A stretch of DNA of 64,000 bases from Flavobacterium sp. NKUCC04_CG (lineage in GTDB: Bacteria; Bacteroidota; Bacteroidia; Flavobacteriales; Flavobacteriaceae). The notes below the pieces were generated by a model, which was not told the DNA's origin, made no database searches, and saw only the letters and a list, made by a program, of their open reading frames with translations. The stretch covers positions 62,001-126,000 of the forward strand of contig NZ_JAHKRA010000001.1 in NCBI RefSeq assembly GCF_019345525.1, in the 5' to 3' direction. Within the stretch, counting starts at the first letter, position 1. Every line of letters starts with the position of its first letter. Both the position numbers and the translations under genes were made by a program. Shown piece by piece: positions 1-9,213 of the stretch.

Positions 1-1116
1 ATTGATTTGATTGTAATCCAATTCCGAAGCCTTTAACCAAATGATTTTATCATCGACAATATCCCACGCATTATCGGCTTCACTTTTGTCTTTATCCCAG
101 TAGAAGTCAACTACAGCATATCTTTTTTGAACAATTTTGGAGGTTTCACCAGATCGACGTATTGTCAAATCAACCTGATCTTCTACTCCATTCAGTAAGG
201 TAGCTGCAACGGAAACCATGAGACTTTGAGGATTGGAATTAGACATCCAAACGCCATATTCGTCCACTAAGGTCTGAATAGGCTTCCCCGCTACTTCCAA
301 AATCTCGTCGCCCAATTGCAAACTCCCCAAATGGGCCAAAGAATCGTTTTCAAATTCAACTACTTTCCACTTTTGATCAACATACTCTAGCTTAAAGGGA
401 ATCTTTTTCTTTCCAATTTTATCGAATATCAAATCTGAAGCGATAAAAGCACTGCTATGAGCTAAATCTTTATTCATTTTTAAAAAACATTCTTGATAAG
501 CTGTAGCTGAGGCAGCCGATGCAAAATCAGGTAACATTTCCGTTAAAACATCCTGCCATTTCACTGCCATTAAATGCTTATACGGATAAAAATAATTAAT
601 CGCATTCCAGTATCTCGCCAAGGCCAAAATGCGTTGTGATTTATTGGGCAATGCCGCCGAGGTTATTAGTCGCTCATTGTTAAATAATGGAAGTTGGGTT
701 TTTTGATGAAATTGAACAAAATAATTTTTACCCAAATTTCTGTTTTGCAAAATATAGTGCAACTGGTTTTTGATATCGTCATTTAAAGGAATCTCGTTGA
801 TCCAATCCAGCACCACATTACCGGCATAAGCAGTTGTTTTTACAGCACTACACTCCAAACAAGGTTTTGGCGTTTTTAGCTTAGCTAGCCAGTCGATATA
901 TATTTTATTCTGTTGATCTACTGTAGTCGTGTTTTGAATTTCTTGCCATTTTTCGACAAATTCCATATCCCAATCCACCACCCCAGTTGCTACTTGAGGA
1001 TGGTTGTATTTTAGAAAACCCCAAACTTGAATTAAAGTCTCTATTTTATTATTATTATCTTGAGCCCAAGAAGTCGTACCCAAGAAGATTAGCAAAAAAA
1101 CTATTTTTAATTTCAT
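1..1116 (-). CDS. S41 family peptidase, N-terminal part (cut by window edge)
   Basis: The frame is open from an ATG at 1116 through the left edge, giving 372 codons with no stop. Residues 1-19 form a signal peptide ending WAQ, so the product is exported. The early motif WGFLKYNHPQV and the following helical region are typical of Bacteroidota S41 (C-terminal-processing, tail-specific) peptidases. A PDZ-like segment lies at about residues 235-315 (LGSLQLGDEILEVAGKP). The catalytic Ser-Lys region should lie outside the window, so activity cannot be judged. The likely role is envelope or periplasmic protein degradation. Family call is fairly sure; substrate is unknown. Confidence 0.8.
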   Translation of the reverse strand, partial: MKLKIVFLLIFLGTTSWAQDNNNKIETLIQVWGFLKYNHPQVATGVVDWDMEFVEKWQEIQNTTTVDQQNKIYIDWLAKLKTPKPCLECSAVKTTAYAGNVVLDWINEIPLNDDIKNQLHYILQNRNLGKNYFVQFHQKTQLPLFNNERLITSAALPNKSQRILALARYWNAINYFYPYKHLMAVKWQDVLTEMLPDFASAASATAYQECFLKMNKDLAHSSAFIASDLIFDKIGKKKIPFKLEYVDQKWKVVEFENDSLAHLGSLQLGDEILEVAGKPIQTLVDEYGVWMSNSNPQSLMVSVAATLLNGVEDQVDLTIRRSGETSKIVQKRYAVVDFYWDKDKSEADNAWDIVDDKIIWLKASELDYNQIN

Positions 1117-1230
1117 AAGTGGAATGAGTATTCTCTTTTAAAGTCTTTTGGTAAGGTGTACTACTACATACATATTAATACTACCTCTTTTTAGGTCGTC
1201 AAAGATTAGGAATCGCTTTTAAAGCCTTGT

Positions 1231-1689
1231 CTAATACTTTGAATAAATGATTTTACGTTCCACTTTAATCTGCGGATTGGTATGCAAGATACGTTTAATA
1301 AATCCTTTTGGATTTAATGGTGCAAGAAATACGCGTTTCCCCTCTTCAAAATAGATAACCATACCTTTCGAAGCTAAGGCTGGGCGTACACCTTCTTTAG
1401 GACGGTTTACCCATTCTATTTTCTCAATATCCTTAATGTAAAAAGAGCCGCGAACAAATGCCGATCGGTAAAAGATTTGATCGTTGATAATATGATAAGT
1501 CGTTGTACAATATATCCATAACAAAAACAAAAAAGGAACAAAAGAAATCATACTATAAGGTATCAATTCTTTAAACTGAAAACTTATTAACCAAATATAA
1601 ATAACCGGAAGAAATAGTGATAAAATAATAAATAGTAAGTAATTACCTTTTTTAGCAGGATACTTTTGAACAGCACTGTTTGTTTTCAT
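1231..1689 (-). CDS. Small membrane protein with bacterial PH (YyaB-like) domain
   Basis: This 152-residue protein has two hydrophobic segments (about residues 17-37 and 44-64) followed by a soluble C-terminal domain. That domain carries the run RPALASKGMVIYF, which resembles the bacterial PH domain family known from YyaB (bPH_4). The arrangement of two membrane helices plus a PH fold facing the cytoplasm is common in unassigned Bacteroidota proteins. It is separated from the S41 gene by 114 nt and from the haem operon by a terminator, so it is probably monocistronic. No specific function can be given. Confidence 0.7.
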   Translation of the reverse strand: MKTNSAVQKYPAKKGNYLLFIILSLFLPVIYIWLISFQFKELIPYSMISFVPFLFLLWIYCTTTYHIINDQIFYRSAFVRGSFYIKDIEKIEWVNRPKEGVRPALASKGMVIYFEEGKRVFLAPLNPKGFIKRILHTNPQIKVERKIIYSKY

Positions 1690-1909
1690 AATAGTTGTTG
1701 CACTTTACGCAGTTGATTTTTACAATAAATCAAATATTATCAATAAAACACGAATAAAAAAAACAAAATATCTATTTTAACATTTTAATTTTAAATAATT
1801 CTCATTTTAAACCCAACTTAAAACAGTACTTTAATTTAAAAAATCAAAAATCAATGTTAATACTCTTATTTTTCGTCTAAGATTTTATCTTTTTTCTTAT
1901 AAAAACAAA
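1690..1909. other. Intergenic stretch, no gene seen
   Basis: This very AT-rich spacer lies between the start of the PH-domain gene and the terminator of the haem operon. It should hold the promoter of the minus-strand PH-domain gene, but I see no exact TAnnTTTG element; the nearest, TAATATTTG, has one base too many. No ORF or RNA gene can be supported. Confidence 0.4.
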
Positions 1910-1931
1910 GAACTCCGCTTTCGCGGAGTTC
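1910..1931 (-). terminator. Intrinsic terminator of the haem-uptake operon
   Basis: A perfect 9-bp stem (GAACTCCGC at 1910-1918 with GCGGAGTTC at 1923-1931) and a 4-nt loop lie downstream of the T9SS HmuY-like gene. On the minus strand the stem is followed by CTTTGTTTTT, giving the U-run expected of an intrinsic terminator. Confidence 0.85.
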
Positions 1932-1994
1932 CTAAACAAAAATAAACTAACAACTCAATGAACAACAAATAAAAACTTATTTGCAACGTCACTT

Positions 1995-3299
1995 TTATTT
2001 TAAAATCACTTTTTTGATTTGTGATTGGTTTGCTGTATGTACTTTGACCATATAAACCCCAGCTGGATATCTCGACAAATCAATGACTTGATTATGAAGT
2101 CCAGAGGCTGCATTTAATTGCGATTCATATACCAAGGCTCCCGTTAAACTAAAAACAGCGATTGTACTTAAACCTTCTTGAGCTACTTCATAGATTAAAT
2201 TAATTCGTTTATCAATCGCTGGATTGGGTACGATATCAAATTTAACCTTATCGTCAAAACTGCTCGTAGATAGCCTGCCCACTTTTTTATATTTAAAAGA
2301 GAACTTCCCCGTACTTGAGCCTTCAAAAGTTAGAAAATTGATTTTATACAAATCACCATCTTCCGTTTTGATATAATAGTTTTGTGTTGAAGGAACATAA
2401 CTATATCCCGATAATACTTTAAAGTCTTTTCCAATAGTATTTGATGCTTCCTGATAATCATTCTCCACCGGCAATGCTGTATTTCCCTCAGCGGTTATAG
2501 CCACTGCCGCTTCAGGATTCTGTAATATCAAACCATAAGAATAATACACTCCCATACCCGGCACTACTTCATAGTCATTGGTAAACATAAAATCCCATTG
2601 TTTTTTAGTCGGCTCCAATATCGTTTGAGTACTGTTTGACGGGTTTTCAAAGGAGAAATAGTTAAAATAACTATTGGGGTTAGTAGCATTGCTGATTGTG
2701 GCCTCTTGATCGGCTTGCCATCCTCCGATTCCGTCAGAAATGGCATATTTAATCGTATAAGCAGCCAAATATTTTACTACATACATTTTCACATATTTGG
2801 TAGCACTATACTTCAACAAAAAAATTCGATTTCCACGAATGGAATGATCAGACATTTGATAAGTACCCCAACCGATATGGAGTGTACCGTTAGGTCCCAT
2901 ATTCTGTGATGCCGATCCGTTATCCAAGGCTCCTTGAAAAATATTATCGTTGGAGTTGTACAATACGGGCATGGTTGTTTGACTCTCATCGGTATAACTA
3001 ATGGCATTCCATTGCGCTAAGTCTGAAGAAGCTTCTAAAACCTGAATAGCTCCGAATTTAGACATGTTTACGCGGATTCCCTTATCCATATCATTATCTC
3101 GCCTAAAAGCTAAGTCCCAACTACTATCAGTGATATAAGTGACTTTCGCCCCTTCTGGAGTGTCTGTAAGTTTTACAAAAGCAGATTTTTTATATCCAGC
3201 CTCTGTATTGACTTCAACGTTATGTTCTTGCCCTTCTTGAGCAAATAACGATAGGGAAGACAGTAATATCCATCCCAAAAAATGTAAAGATTTTGTCAT
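1995..3299 (-). CDS. HmuY-like protein with C-terminal T9SS type A sorting domain
   Basis: A 434-residue exported protein with a signal peptide at about residues 1-20. The middle region carries SSWDLAFRRDND, YVVKYLAAYTIKY, YFNYFSFEN and KKQWDFMFTNDYE, the pattern of HmuY-family haem-binding proteins (all-beta hemophores known from Porphyromonas gingivalis). The last ~75 residues (from about FDIVPNPAID, then YPAGVYMVKV, ending KKVILK) are a type A T9SS sorting domain, so it should be secreted or held at the cell surface. It lies 92 nt downstream of a second HmuY-like gene and is the last gene of that operon. Fusion of HmuY to a T9SS tail fits a surface or released haem scavenger, but haem binding is inferred. 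Confidence 0.82.
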   Translation of the reverse strand: MTKSLHFLGWILLSSLSLFAQEGQEHNVEVNTEAGYKKSAFVKLTDTPEGAKVTYITDSSWDLAFRRDNDMDKGIRVNMSKFGAIQVLEASSDLAQWNAISYTDESQTTMPVLYNSNDNIFQGALDNGSASQNMGPNGTLHIGWGTYQMSDHSIRGNRIFLLKYSATKYVKMYVVKYLAAYTIKYAISDGIGGWQADQEATISNATNPNSYFNYFSFENPSNSTQTILEPTKKQWDFMFTNDYEVVPGMGVYYSYGLILQNPEAAVAITAEGNTALPVENDYQEASNTIGKDFKVLSGYSYVPSTQNYYIKTEDGDLYKINFLTFEGSSTGKFSFKYKKVGRLSTSSFDDKVKFDIVPNPAIDKRINLIYEVAQEGLSTIAVFSLTGALVYESQLNAASGLHNQVIDLSRYPAGVYMVKVHTANQSQIKKVILK

Positions 3300-3391
3300 A
3301 AATATATTTTTTTGGTTTTAACAAAGGAAATCACTTTAGTCCCTCTGGATTTACTCGTCGCCTCCCTAAGGCTTAAGCGATTTCATGAAAA

Positions 3392-4819
3392 TTAAGGTAT
3401 TAATTCATACTCAAATTTAGGATATCCACGCTTTCCGTTTTCGTCGAGCATCGACATCATTTTTATTTTATAATAATTATCCTTAGCATCTTTAATAACG
3501 AAAAACCGGTCTTTAAAAGCTTGCCCCGAAAACACATCACGCCATTCAGCACCGATGACTCTTTGATCATTGGAAAATTTACTCGAATCAACTACTAGGT
3601 TGTTGTAGGCTTCATTTAATCTTTTTGCTACTTCTTCAACTGTTCCATTGTTATCAACAAATACCGCATAGGCTTTAACATTACCCAGTACATTATTACT
3701 TACAAAATCAGAATATCCATAAGATCCACTACCGGCAATAATATTGGTAAAAACAGTAAAGTTTAAATCCCAATTTGACTTGGTCGGTTCTACCGAAACT
3801 ACCGACTCGGTCTTCATACTGAAAAAGCTAAAATTATAGGCTTGATTTTTTGTTATGATTGCCTCTTTATGGGTAGTATCATCCAAATTAGCGTATTGCA
3901 ACAGGTAAGTGTTGTCGCGTTTTAAGATTCTGATTTTTTTCCAACCTCGGTGTTCTCCTGCTACATCTACACCAGATGGGTTTGCTGCTGTGCCGGGTTC
4001 AAAGCCCATATTCACCAAATAAACGGCATTGTCCGCATCGTTTTCTGATATCTTAGCAATAGCGGTTTTGGTGATATCCCCTGTAGGTGAATCAACATAA
4101 TTCTCGTTGACCGGATTAAAAGTTCCTATAGCCACGTCTGCAAAAAAACCGCTGACTTGATTTTGCCTAACGGCATCTATATTATTGTTATCAAGCTTTT
4201 TTACAGCCATATAAATGGATCCGTTTAGCTTGACACGATCGCTTTCCGTTGAAAAGGCTAGATCCCAAGAATCTCTTGCCACCTTTTTCTCGTTACCACT
4301 ACTCAATTCTACATAAACCTGAAAGGCTTGATTTGGACCCCCAATTTCTGGCGCAATAACACCCCCTAAAGAAGCGGCGAACGAAATCATTGTACGTGAA
4401 TTTCCTTGAATCAAGGAATCCTCGGGATACGTAATCTTGACAATTTCAAATTGTATTGTTTTATCTTCGCGATCAAAGGGATAAATCAAATTTTTAAATA
4501 CGAATTCTGTACTTTGAGCACCTGCCTTGATTGGTATTTCAAATTCGTTATTCGCATTGATTCCAGGCATGGTACTATAATCAATACCGTATTCCGCGTT
4601 TTTCTGACTTAATTTAACCGTAACAAGCCCATCAAAATCGGCCTTTTTTGAAAATACCAATTCTATTTTTCGCTCATCGCTAATATTGGAATAGCTGGTA
4701 AATGGCTGTGCAAAAGCCACTACAAAAATTTGTGGTTGTACCTCATGATCCTTTTCACAACTGGAAAATCCTATTGCTATAACGAAAAGTAAAACAACTA
4801 TTTTATAAAACGTATTCAT
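3392..4819 (-). CDS. HmuY family lipoprotein, putative haem-binding
   Basis: A 475-residue protein with a lipoprotein signal (lipobox FSSC, Cys at about residue 20) followed by EKDHE. That acidic/lysine-rich start resembles the Bacteroidota lipoprotein export signal, so surface exposure is likely. HmuY-type motifs recur: SWDLAFSTESDRVKLNG, YNFSFFSMKTE and KSNWDLNFTVFTN. The N-terminal 130 residues form an extra beta-rich module absent from the downstream paralogue. The gene starts one nucleotide after the stop of the TonB receptor, so the two are surely cotranscribed. The expected role is to bind haem at the surface and hand it to that receptor. The family call is firm; the ligand is inferred from P. 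gingivalis HmuYR. Confidence 0.82.
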   Translation of the reverse strand: MNTFYKIVVLLFVIAIGFSSCEKDHEVQPQIFVVAFAQPFTSYSNISDERKIELVFSKKADFDGLVTVKLSQKNAEYGIDYSTMPGINANNEFEIPIKAGAQSTEFVFKNLIYPFDREDKTIQFEIVKITYPEDSLIQGNSRTMISFAASLGGVIAPEIGGPNQAFQVYVELSSGNEKKVARDSWDLAFSTESDRVKLNGSIYMAVKKLDNNNIDAVRQNQVSGFFADVAIGTFNPVNENYVDSPTGDITKTAIAKISENDADNAVYLVNMGFEPGTAANPSGVDVAGEHRGWKKIRILKRDNTYLLQYANLDDTTHKEAIITKNQAYNFSFFSMKTESVVSVEPTKSNWDLNFTVFTNIIAGSGSYGYSDFVSNNVLGNVKAYAVFVDNNGTVEEVAKRLNEAYNNLVVDSSKFSNDQRVIGAEWRDVFSGQAFKDRFFVIKDAKDNYYKIKMMSMLDENGKRGYPKFEYELIP

Positions 4820-4820
4820 C

Positions 4821-6971
4821 TTATTTGAAATTTAAAAAGTATTGAATTTTCACAAATACACTGGTCCCATACGCTAATAACTGCGTTGATGATGCTGCCG
4901 AATGCGCTTCTCCAGAACTGGTAGATGTTTTGGTTTCTTTTACATTTAAGAGGTTACGCACACCTACAGTGGCTGAAAACTTTTTATCTAAAAAAGGTTG
5001 ATGTACCGTGATGTCTAACAATGAATAAGGATTTTGCTTTCCCTTTACATATACCAGTGGTTTAGTAGGATCAACCGGCCCAGACTCCGCCACTGTCGTA
5101 AATTTATACTCCGGTCCGTTGTATTTAAAGAACAGTGAAAAACTGGTATTGGTTTTAGGTAACAAATAACCGATATTGGCATTAAGTTGCCCTGAGAACA
5201 ACATTTTATCGGTAGTCCCTTTAGGCGATTTATAAATCTCTTTAATCATACCTGCATAAGTAAAACCAATACCCGCAGTTAAATTATCGAAACGCATATT
5301 GTTGTTATAGGTAAAACTGTAATTGTGGTATTTATCAAGATTTTCAAATTTGTAATTTTTAGGAGAACTATCCATCTGTATCAATTCAATAAAATCACTA
5401 ACCAAAAGCGCACGAACAGATAGATTATTTTCCATCTCGAAGGTTTCGTCAACGATAAAGTTTTTCTTTAAATTCAAAGAAGCACTCCATCCTTTTTCTG
5501 CTTTTAGATTTTCATTTCCTTGGATATCGTGATTGACATCTACCATATAAGTATAGAGTTCCTCGAAATTAGGTAGTCTTGGCGACATCCCTAAATGCCC
5601 GCGTAATTCGTATCCTTGATTAAATAGATATTTGGCGGTTAAACTCGCTGCGTGTTGCGTTGGTAAAAGATTAGACGTCATGGCGCGGTATCCTGGACGA
5701 AGAGAAAGCCTGTCGGACAGAACAATTTCCGACGAAGCAAAGAAATCATAACTACCCAAGGTTTTAGTAACCGGTATAGCTTCTTTTAAATTTTCTAGAG
5801 ACGAGGAATAACCTTTATGCTGAGAGACTTCATAACCCGCCTGAAAGTCGAATTTATCGTTGTTGATAAAATTGCTAAACAAACCCTTTGAATAAAAACC
5901 ATCTCTGCTTTCCGTTACGTATTGGCGTTGGTTAAATTTTTCATCACTTAAAATTCGATATTGGTATCTATCGACTGTGGTTTCTTGTTTTTGATATGAA
6001 AAAGAGGCATCAAAATTAAAAGCATCACGAACGCGACCCGAAGCATTTAATAAGTGGAAAAAACGTTGTGGATTATGAATTGCATCATCTGCTATGGGAT
6101 TGCTAGTAGCTGTCGGCTTATTGACGTTCATACTAACATTGTCGTTAAAATCCTTCATCGTTTCATCAAAAAACTCGAACTTATAATACACTCGGTAATG
6201 GTCGTTATAATAGTTCAACAAGGCTTTGACATTGTGTTGGTTTTTTGGCAACCAACTGTACCCTCTTTTAAAATCATCTACAGCGTGATATTGCCCTTTG
6301 CGATCATCCCAAAAGCCCTTAAAATCGTTGTGGATATAGCTGACGCTAGCAAATAAATTATCGGATAACTTGTGTCCTACTTTTATAGACTGTATATGAC
6401 GCCCCTTATCTCTTAGGTTATACTCATTACCCACGCTTTCTTCTTGTACGCTTGGTGTAATTTCCCATTTATACTGAGAGCTTTTTTTGGTAATGATATT
6501 GATGATTCCCGTTACAGCGTTGGCTCCATAGTCTACGCCCATAGCCCCTTCAACAATTTCAATCTGAGCGATGTCGTCCAAATTTATCTGTGTCAAATCG
6601 GAGCCCGATCCAAATCCCTCTTCGTTGATTAAGGGAATATTATCAACTAAAATTTTAAAATAGGAAGAACCCAATCCAAAGAGTTTTACCCCCGATTTTC
6701 CCGTTTTAGCGGTAGGTATGATATTGATATTTAAAGTCTGATTTAATACATCGGCCAGATTATTCCCACCCTGTCTATCGATCATCTCTCTACTGATAAC
6801 CGTTACGTTATAGATCGATTTATTAACCGATTGCGGACTAAATTGTCCCGAGATTACAATCTCTCCCAACGGGTTATTTATAGTGGATATACTGTCTTTT
6901 TGCTGTGCCTGAACCTGTAGTCCTAGGACAGTAAAAAATCCAGCAGTAAAAATATTTTTAACAAACATCAT
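4821..6971 (-). CDS. TonB-dependent outer membrane receptor, HmuR/haem-type
   Basis: A 716-residue outer membrane transporter with a signal peptide (cut near VQAQ, residue 23), a plug domain at about residues 35-160 (GEIVISGQ, then VEGAMGVDYGANAVTGIINII), and a 22-strand barrel ending in YFLNFK. It lacks the CarboxypepD-like N-terminal domain of SusC proteins. In the barrel the sequence SPRLPNFEELY, a His in VNHDIQG and NENLKAEKG match the FRAP-His-NPNL arrangement of haem receptors. It is the first gene of the operon with two HmuY-like genes, which supports haem or haemoprotein uptake. A -7 element lies at 7037-7044. Starts MM; either Met is possible. Confidence 0.85.
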   Translation of the reverse strand: MMFVKNIFTAGFFTVLGLQVQAQQKDSISTINNPLGEIVISGQFSPQSVNKSIYNVTVISREMIDRQGGNNLADVLNQTLNINIIPTAKTGKSGVKLFGLGSSYFKILVDNIPLINEEGFGSGSDLTQINLDDIAQIEIVEGAMGVDYGANAVTGIINIITKKSSQYKWEITPSVQEESVGNEYNLRDKGRHIQSIKVGHKLSDNLFASVSYIHNDFKGFWDDRKGQYHAVDDFKRGYSWLPKNQHNVKALLNYYNDHYRVYYKFEFFDETMKDFNDNVSMNVNKPTATSNPIADDAIHNPQRFFHLLNASGRVRDAFNFDASFSYQKQETTVDRYQYRILSDEKFNQRQYVTESRDGFYSKGLFSNFINNDKFDFQAGYEVSQHKGYSSSLENLKEAIPVTKTLGSYDFFASSEIVLSDRLSLRPGYRAMTSNLLPTQHAASLTAKYLFNQGYELRGHLGMSPRLPNFEELYTYMVDVNHDIQGNENLKAEKGWSASLNLKKNFIVDETFEMENNLSVRALLVSDFIELIQMDSSPKNYKFENLDKYHNYSFTYNNNMRFDNLTAGIGFTYAGMIKEIYKSPKGTTDKMLFSGQLNANIGYLLPKTNTSFSLFFKYNGPEYKFTTVAESGPVDPTKPLVYVKGKQNPYSLLDITVHQPFLDKKFSATVGVRNLLNVKETKTSTSSGEAHSAASSTQLLAYGTSVFVKIQYFLNFK

Positions 6972-7036
6972 TTCTCTTAAAGTTTATTCTAAAGGTCAAA
7001 TATTCCTTTCTTATTATTTAGACTTATTCTTAATTG

Positions 7037-7044
7037 CAAATATA
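7037..7044 (-). promoter_or_regulatory. Promoter -7 element for the haem operon
   Basis: Minus-strand TATATTTG matches the Bacteroidota -7 consensus TAnnTTTG exactly. It sits about 66 nt upstream of the TonB receptor start. I see no good -33 TTTG at 19-20 nt, so it may need an activator. No obvious Fur box was recognised. Confidence 0.55.
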
Positions 7045-7115
7045 TGTATTAATTTTATTTATACTAGATTTAAATAATATTTTTATCAATATTTTTTATG
7101 CAAGTTACTAACAAC

Positions 7116-7146
7116 AAAAAAGCGGTAGCATCAGCTCCGCTTTTTT
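7116..7146 (-). terminator. Terminator downstream of ctlX
   Basis: An A-run followed by AGCGG pairs with CCGCT at 7137-7141 and a T-run. The inner loop can pair further (AGC/GCT). The symmetric A and T runs would let it work in both directions, but it directly follows the stop of the minus-strand ctlX-like gene. Confidence 0.7.
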
Positions 7147-7167
7147 TATTTATCATCGGTAAAACCG

Positions 7168-8103
7168 CTATACTTTGGGTAAAAAAACTTCAGCCATCAT
7201 ACAACGAGCACTACCTCCACCACAAGCTTCGATAGTATCCAAGCTGCTGTGAACTATTTTATTATGTTTTTCAATGGATTTGATTTGTTGAGGCGTTAAA
7301 GATTGGTATGCCGAAGTACTCATAACTAAGAAACGCTCGTCATTAGCCCCTTTTACCTGCAACATATTTCCCGCGAAGGAATTCACCTGTTCTTCCGTAA
7401 TGGTTATGATTTCTTTACCAGATTCCTTTAGGTGTTTTAAAACGATTTTACGCTCTTGCTTGTCGTCTATACAATCCGAACAAATAACTGCAAAAGTTTC
7501 AGCCAAACACATCATCACATTGGTGTGGTAAATTAACTTACGTTCACCATTAACCGTTTGGTAAGCTTCGAAAATTACCGGATCCATTTCAAAATCCTCG
7601 CAAAATTCAATGACTAATTCTTCATCTGCTCTCGGCGACAAGGCACAATAAACTTTTTCATTTTCACGATCGATTAACAAACTTCCCGTTCCCTCTAAGA
7701 AAATCCCATCTTCTTCAGCAGCTGTATAATCCATGATATCTTTAGTAGGATAACCTTTTTCTTCTAAAATATCCAAAATATCTTCTCTGCGTTCTAATCT
7801 ACGGTTTTTAGCAAACATTGGATATAACACCACGTCGCCATTTTCATGGAAAGAAATCCAGTTGTTTGGAAAAATACTATCTGGTGTATCTGGGCTTAAA
7901 GTATCGTTTACCACGATTACTTCTACTCCAACCGCCTGTAATTTTTCTACAAAAGCGTCAAATTCCATTTGAGCTTTCGCGTTTACAGTTGCTGGGGTGG
8001 TATGATCTAAAACTTTTTGATAGTAATTATTCACTGCCGTTTGCTCATTCATACGAAAAGCTACAGGGCGTATCATTAATATGGTATTGGTCGTTTGACT
8101 CAT
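7168..8103 (-). CDS. ctlX: Citrulline utilisation hydrolase CtlX-like (guanidino-modifying enzyme superfamily)
   Basis: A 311-residue protein of the arginine deiminase/amidinotransferase fold. The N-terminus (TILMIRPVAFRMNEQTAVNN) is characteristic of the CtlX family. Catalytic residues can be placed: Asp/Asn in PDSIFPNNW, Glu-Gly in FLEGTGSLLID, His in IYHTNVMMCLAETF, and the nucleophilic Cys in the C-terminal GGGSARCMMAEVFLP. Known family members act on citrulline or related ureido/guanidino compounds in the cytoplasm. It lies 26 nt downstream of a related hydrolase with which it must be cotranscribed. The exact substrate is not provable from sequence. Confidence 0.85.
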   Translation of the reverse strand: MSQTTNTILMIRPVAFRMNEQTAVNNYYQKVLDHTTPATVNAKAQMEFDAFVEKLQAVGVEVIVVNDTLSPDTPDSIFPNNWISFHENGDVVLYPMFAKNRRLERREDILDILEEKGYPTKDIMDYTAAEEDGIFLEGTGSLLIDRENEKVYCALSPRADEELVIEFCEDFEMDPVIFEAYQTVNGERKLIYHTNVMMCLAETFAVICSDCIDDKQERKIVLKHLKESGKEIITITEEQVNSFAGNMLQVKGANDERFLVMSTSAYQSLTPQQIKSIEKHNKIVHSSLDTIEACGGGSARCMMAEVFLPKV

Positions 8104-8129
8104 GTTATGGTATATTATATCTTATAAAC

Positions 8130-9044
8130 TTAATCTCTAATCAAAGGCAGCGTAGAACAACGCAACAAGCCTTCTTGCTTGGCGATTTCCGCATAAGGAA
8201 TTTCCTCCACAGTAAAACCTTTGCTGCGCAGCCAATTGTTTAATCGCGTAAAGTTGCGTTCTGAAACCACCACTTCAGGCGAGATGGAAAACACATTGGA
8301 ATTCATATTATACATTTCTTCTCTATCGATATGAAACAAATTTTCCTTACCAAATAGATTCACTAAAAACATATAGTCTGCTTCTTCTCTAAATCCACTT
8401 TTGTAGATAATGCCTTTGTCTGTACCTACTGGCTGAAAACAACAGTCTAAATGAAGCGCATTGTCACGAGCCTCGATCTTAGATTTTACCAAATCAAATT
8501 CTTTAACAATTTTATTTGGAAATTGTTCTCTTAAAAACTGAACCCCTTGCATATTGGTACGTGCCGTAATATAATCTTTGTAGTCGCTTCCTTTATAAGT
8601 ACCCACAAATATATAATCGTTCCAAGGCATTACATCGCCACCTTCAAAATGAAATTCTTCTGGTGCTGATATAATGTTTTGGGGATCTATTTGATCAATA
8701 ATATATTGGATAGCTTCTAATTCGCGAGCGCGATCAGGTAGTATATTGGCTTTTACAAATTTATCGTCTATAACAAATCCAATATCTCTAGCGAAAATTT
8801 GATTGTAATCTGAAATGAGTTTGGGACGTAAGACCGTCACATCATATTTTTCAAAAACAGCAGCAAAAGCTTCCATTTCCGCAACCATATCTTTTTCAAC
8901 AGGATAAGTACCTGCTAATATATGCTCGAGTGATTTTGGGTCATAAGCCTCTTCTATTGAAGGTGTGGGTCCATTGCTTGTAGCAATTCCTAGGACCACT
9001 GTCCGCAGTCGAGCAGTTTCGTTTTTTACGTTTAACTTAAGCAT
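8130..9044 (-). CDS. Dimethylarginine dimethylaminohydrolase/amidinotransferase family protein
   Basis: A 304-residue member of the same guanidino-modifying fold as its neighbour. Key features are ARDIGFVIDDKFVKAN (substrate-site Asp), FHFEGGDVMPW (Glu-Gly-Gly-Asp), His in ALHLDCCFQPVG, and the C-terminal nucleophile in LLRCSTLPLIRD. Members hydrolyse methylarginines or arginine, or transfer amidino groups. The start is set at the ATG at 9044: an in-frame TTG at 9062 lies inside the -7 promoter element, so it cannot be translated from that promoter. It forms a two-gene operon with the ctlX-like gene, suggesting arginine or citrulline breakdown. The specific reaction remains open. Confidence 0.8.
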   Translation of the reverse strand: MLKLNVKNETARLRTVVLGIATSNGPTPSIEEAYDPKSLEHILAGTYPVEKDMVAEMEAFAAVFEKYDVTVLRPKLISDYNQIFARDIGFVIDDKFVKANILPDRARELEAIQYIIDQIDPQNIISAPEEFHFEGGDVMPWNDYIFVGTYKGSDYKDYITARTNMQGVQFLREQFPNKIVKEFDLVKSKIEARDNALHLDCCFQPVGTDKGIIYKSGFREEADYMFLVNLFGKENLFHIDREEMYNMNSNVFSISPEVVVSERNFTRLNNWLRSKGFTVEEIPYAEIAKQEGLLRCSTLPLIRD

Positions 9045-9059
9045 AGAAATATGTTTTAG

Positions 9060-9067
9060 CAAAGATA
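9060..9067 (-). promoter_or_regulatory. Promoter -7 element of the guanidino-hydrolase operon
   Basis: Minus-strand TATCTTTG is an exact TAnnTTTG match, giving a predicted transcript start near 9053, about 9 nt before the ATG at 9044. Its position decides the start codon of the downstream gene. Confidence 0.65.
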
Positions 9068-9165
9068 CTAAAAGTAAATCGAACTCGGGAATTGATGATC
9101 AGTAATCCGTGATTCGAAAGTTGCAAGAGATGCAGGACTATACCGACTTAAGAAATGTAAAATAT

Positions 9166-9197
9166 AAAAAAAGCCATCCGACGGATGGCTTTTTTTA
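9166..9197 (-). terminator. Bidirectional-looking terminator after gltA
   Basis: AGCCATC (9172-9178) pairs with GATGGCT (9184-9190), with loop CGACG, and the stem is flanked by A7 and T8 runs. It follows the stop of the minus-strand citrate synthase gene by 17 nt. Confidence 0.85.
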
Positions 9198-9213
9198 TAG
9201 TAATAGTGCTCGA

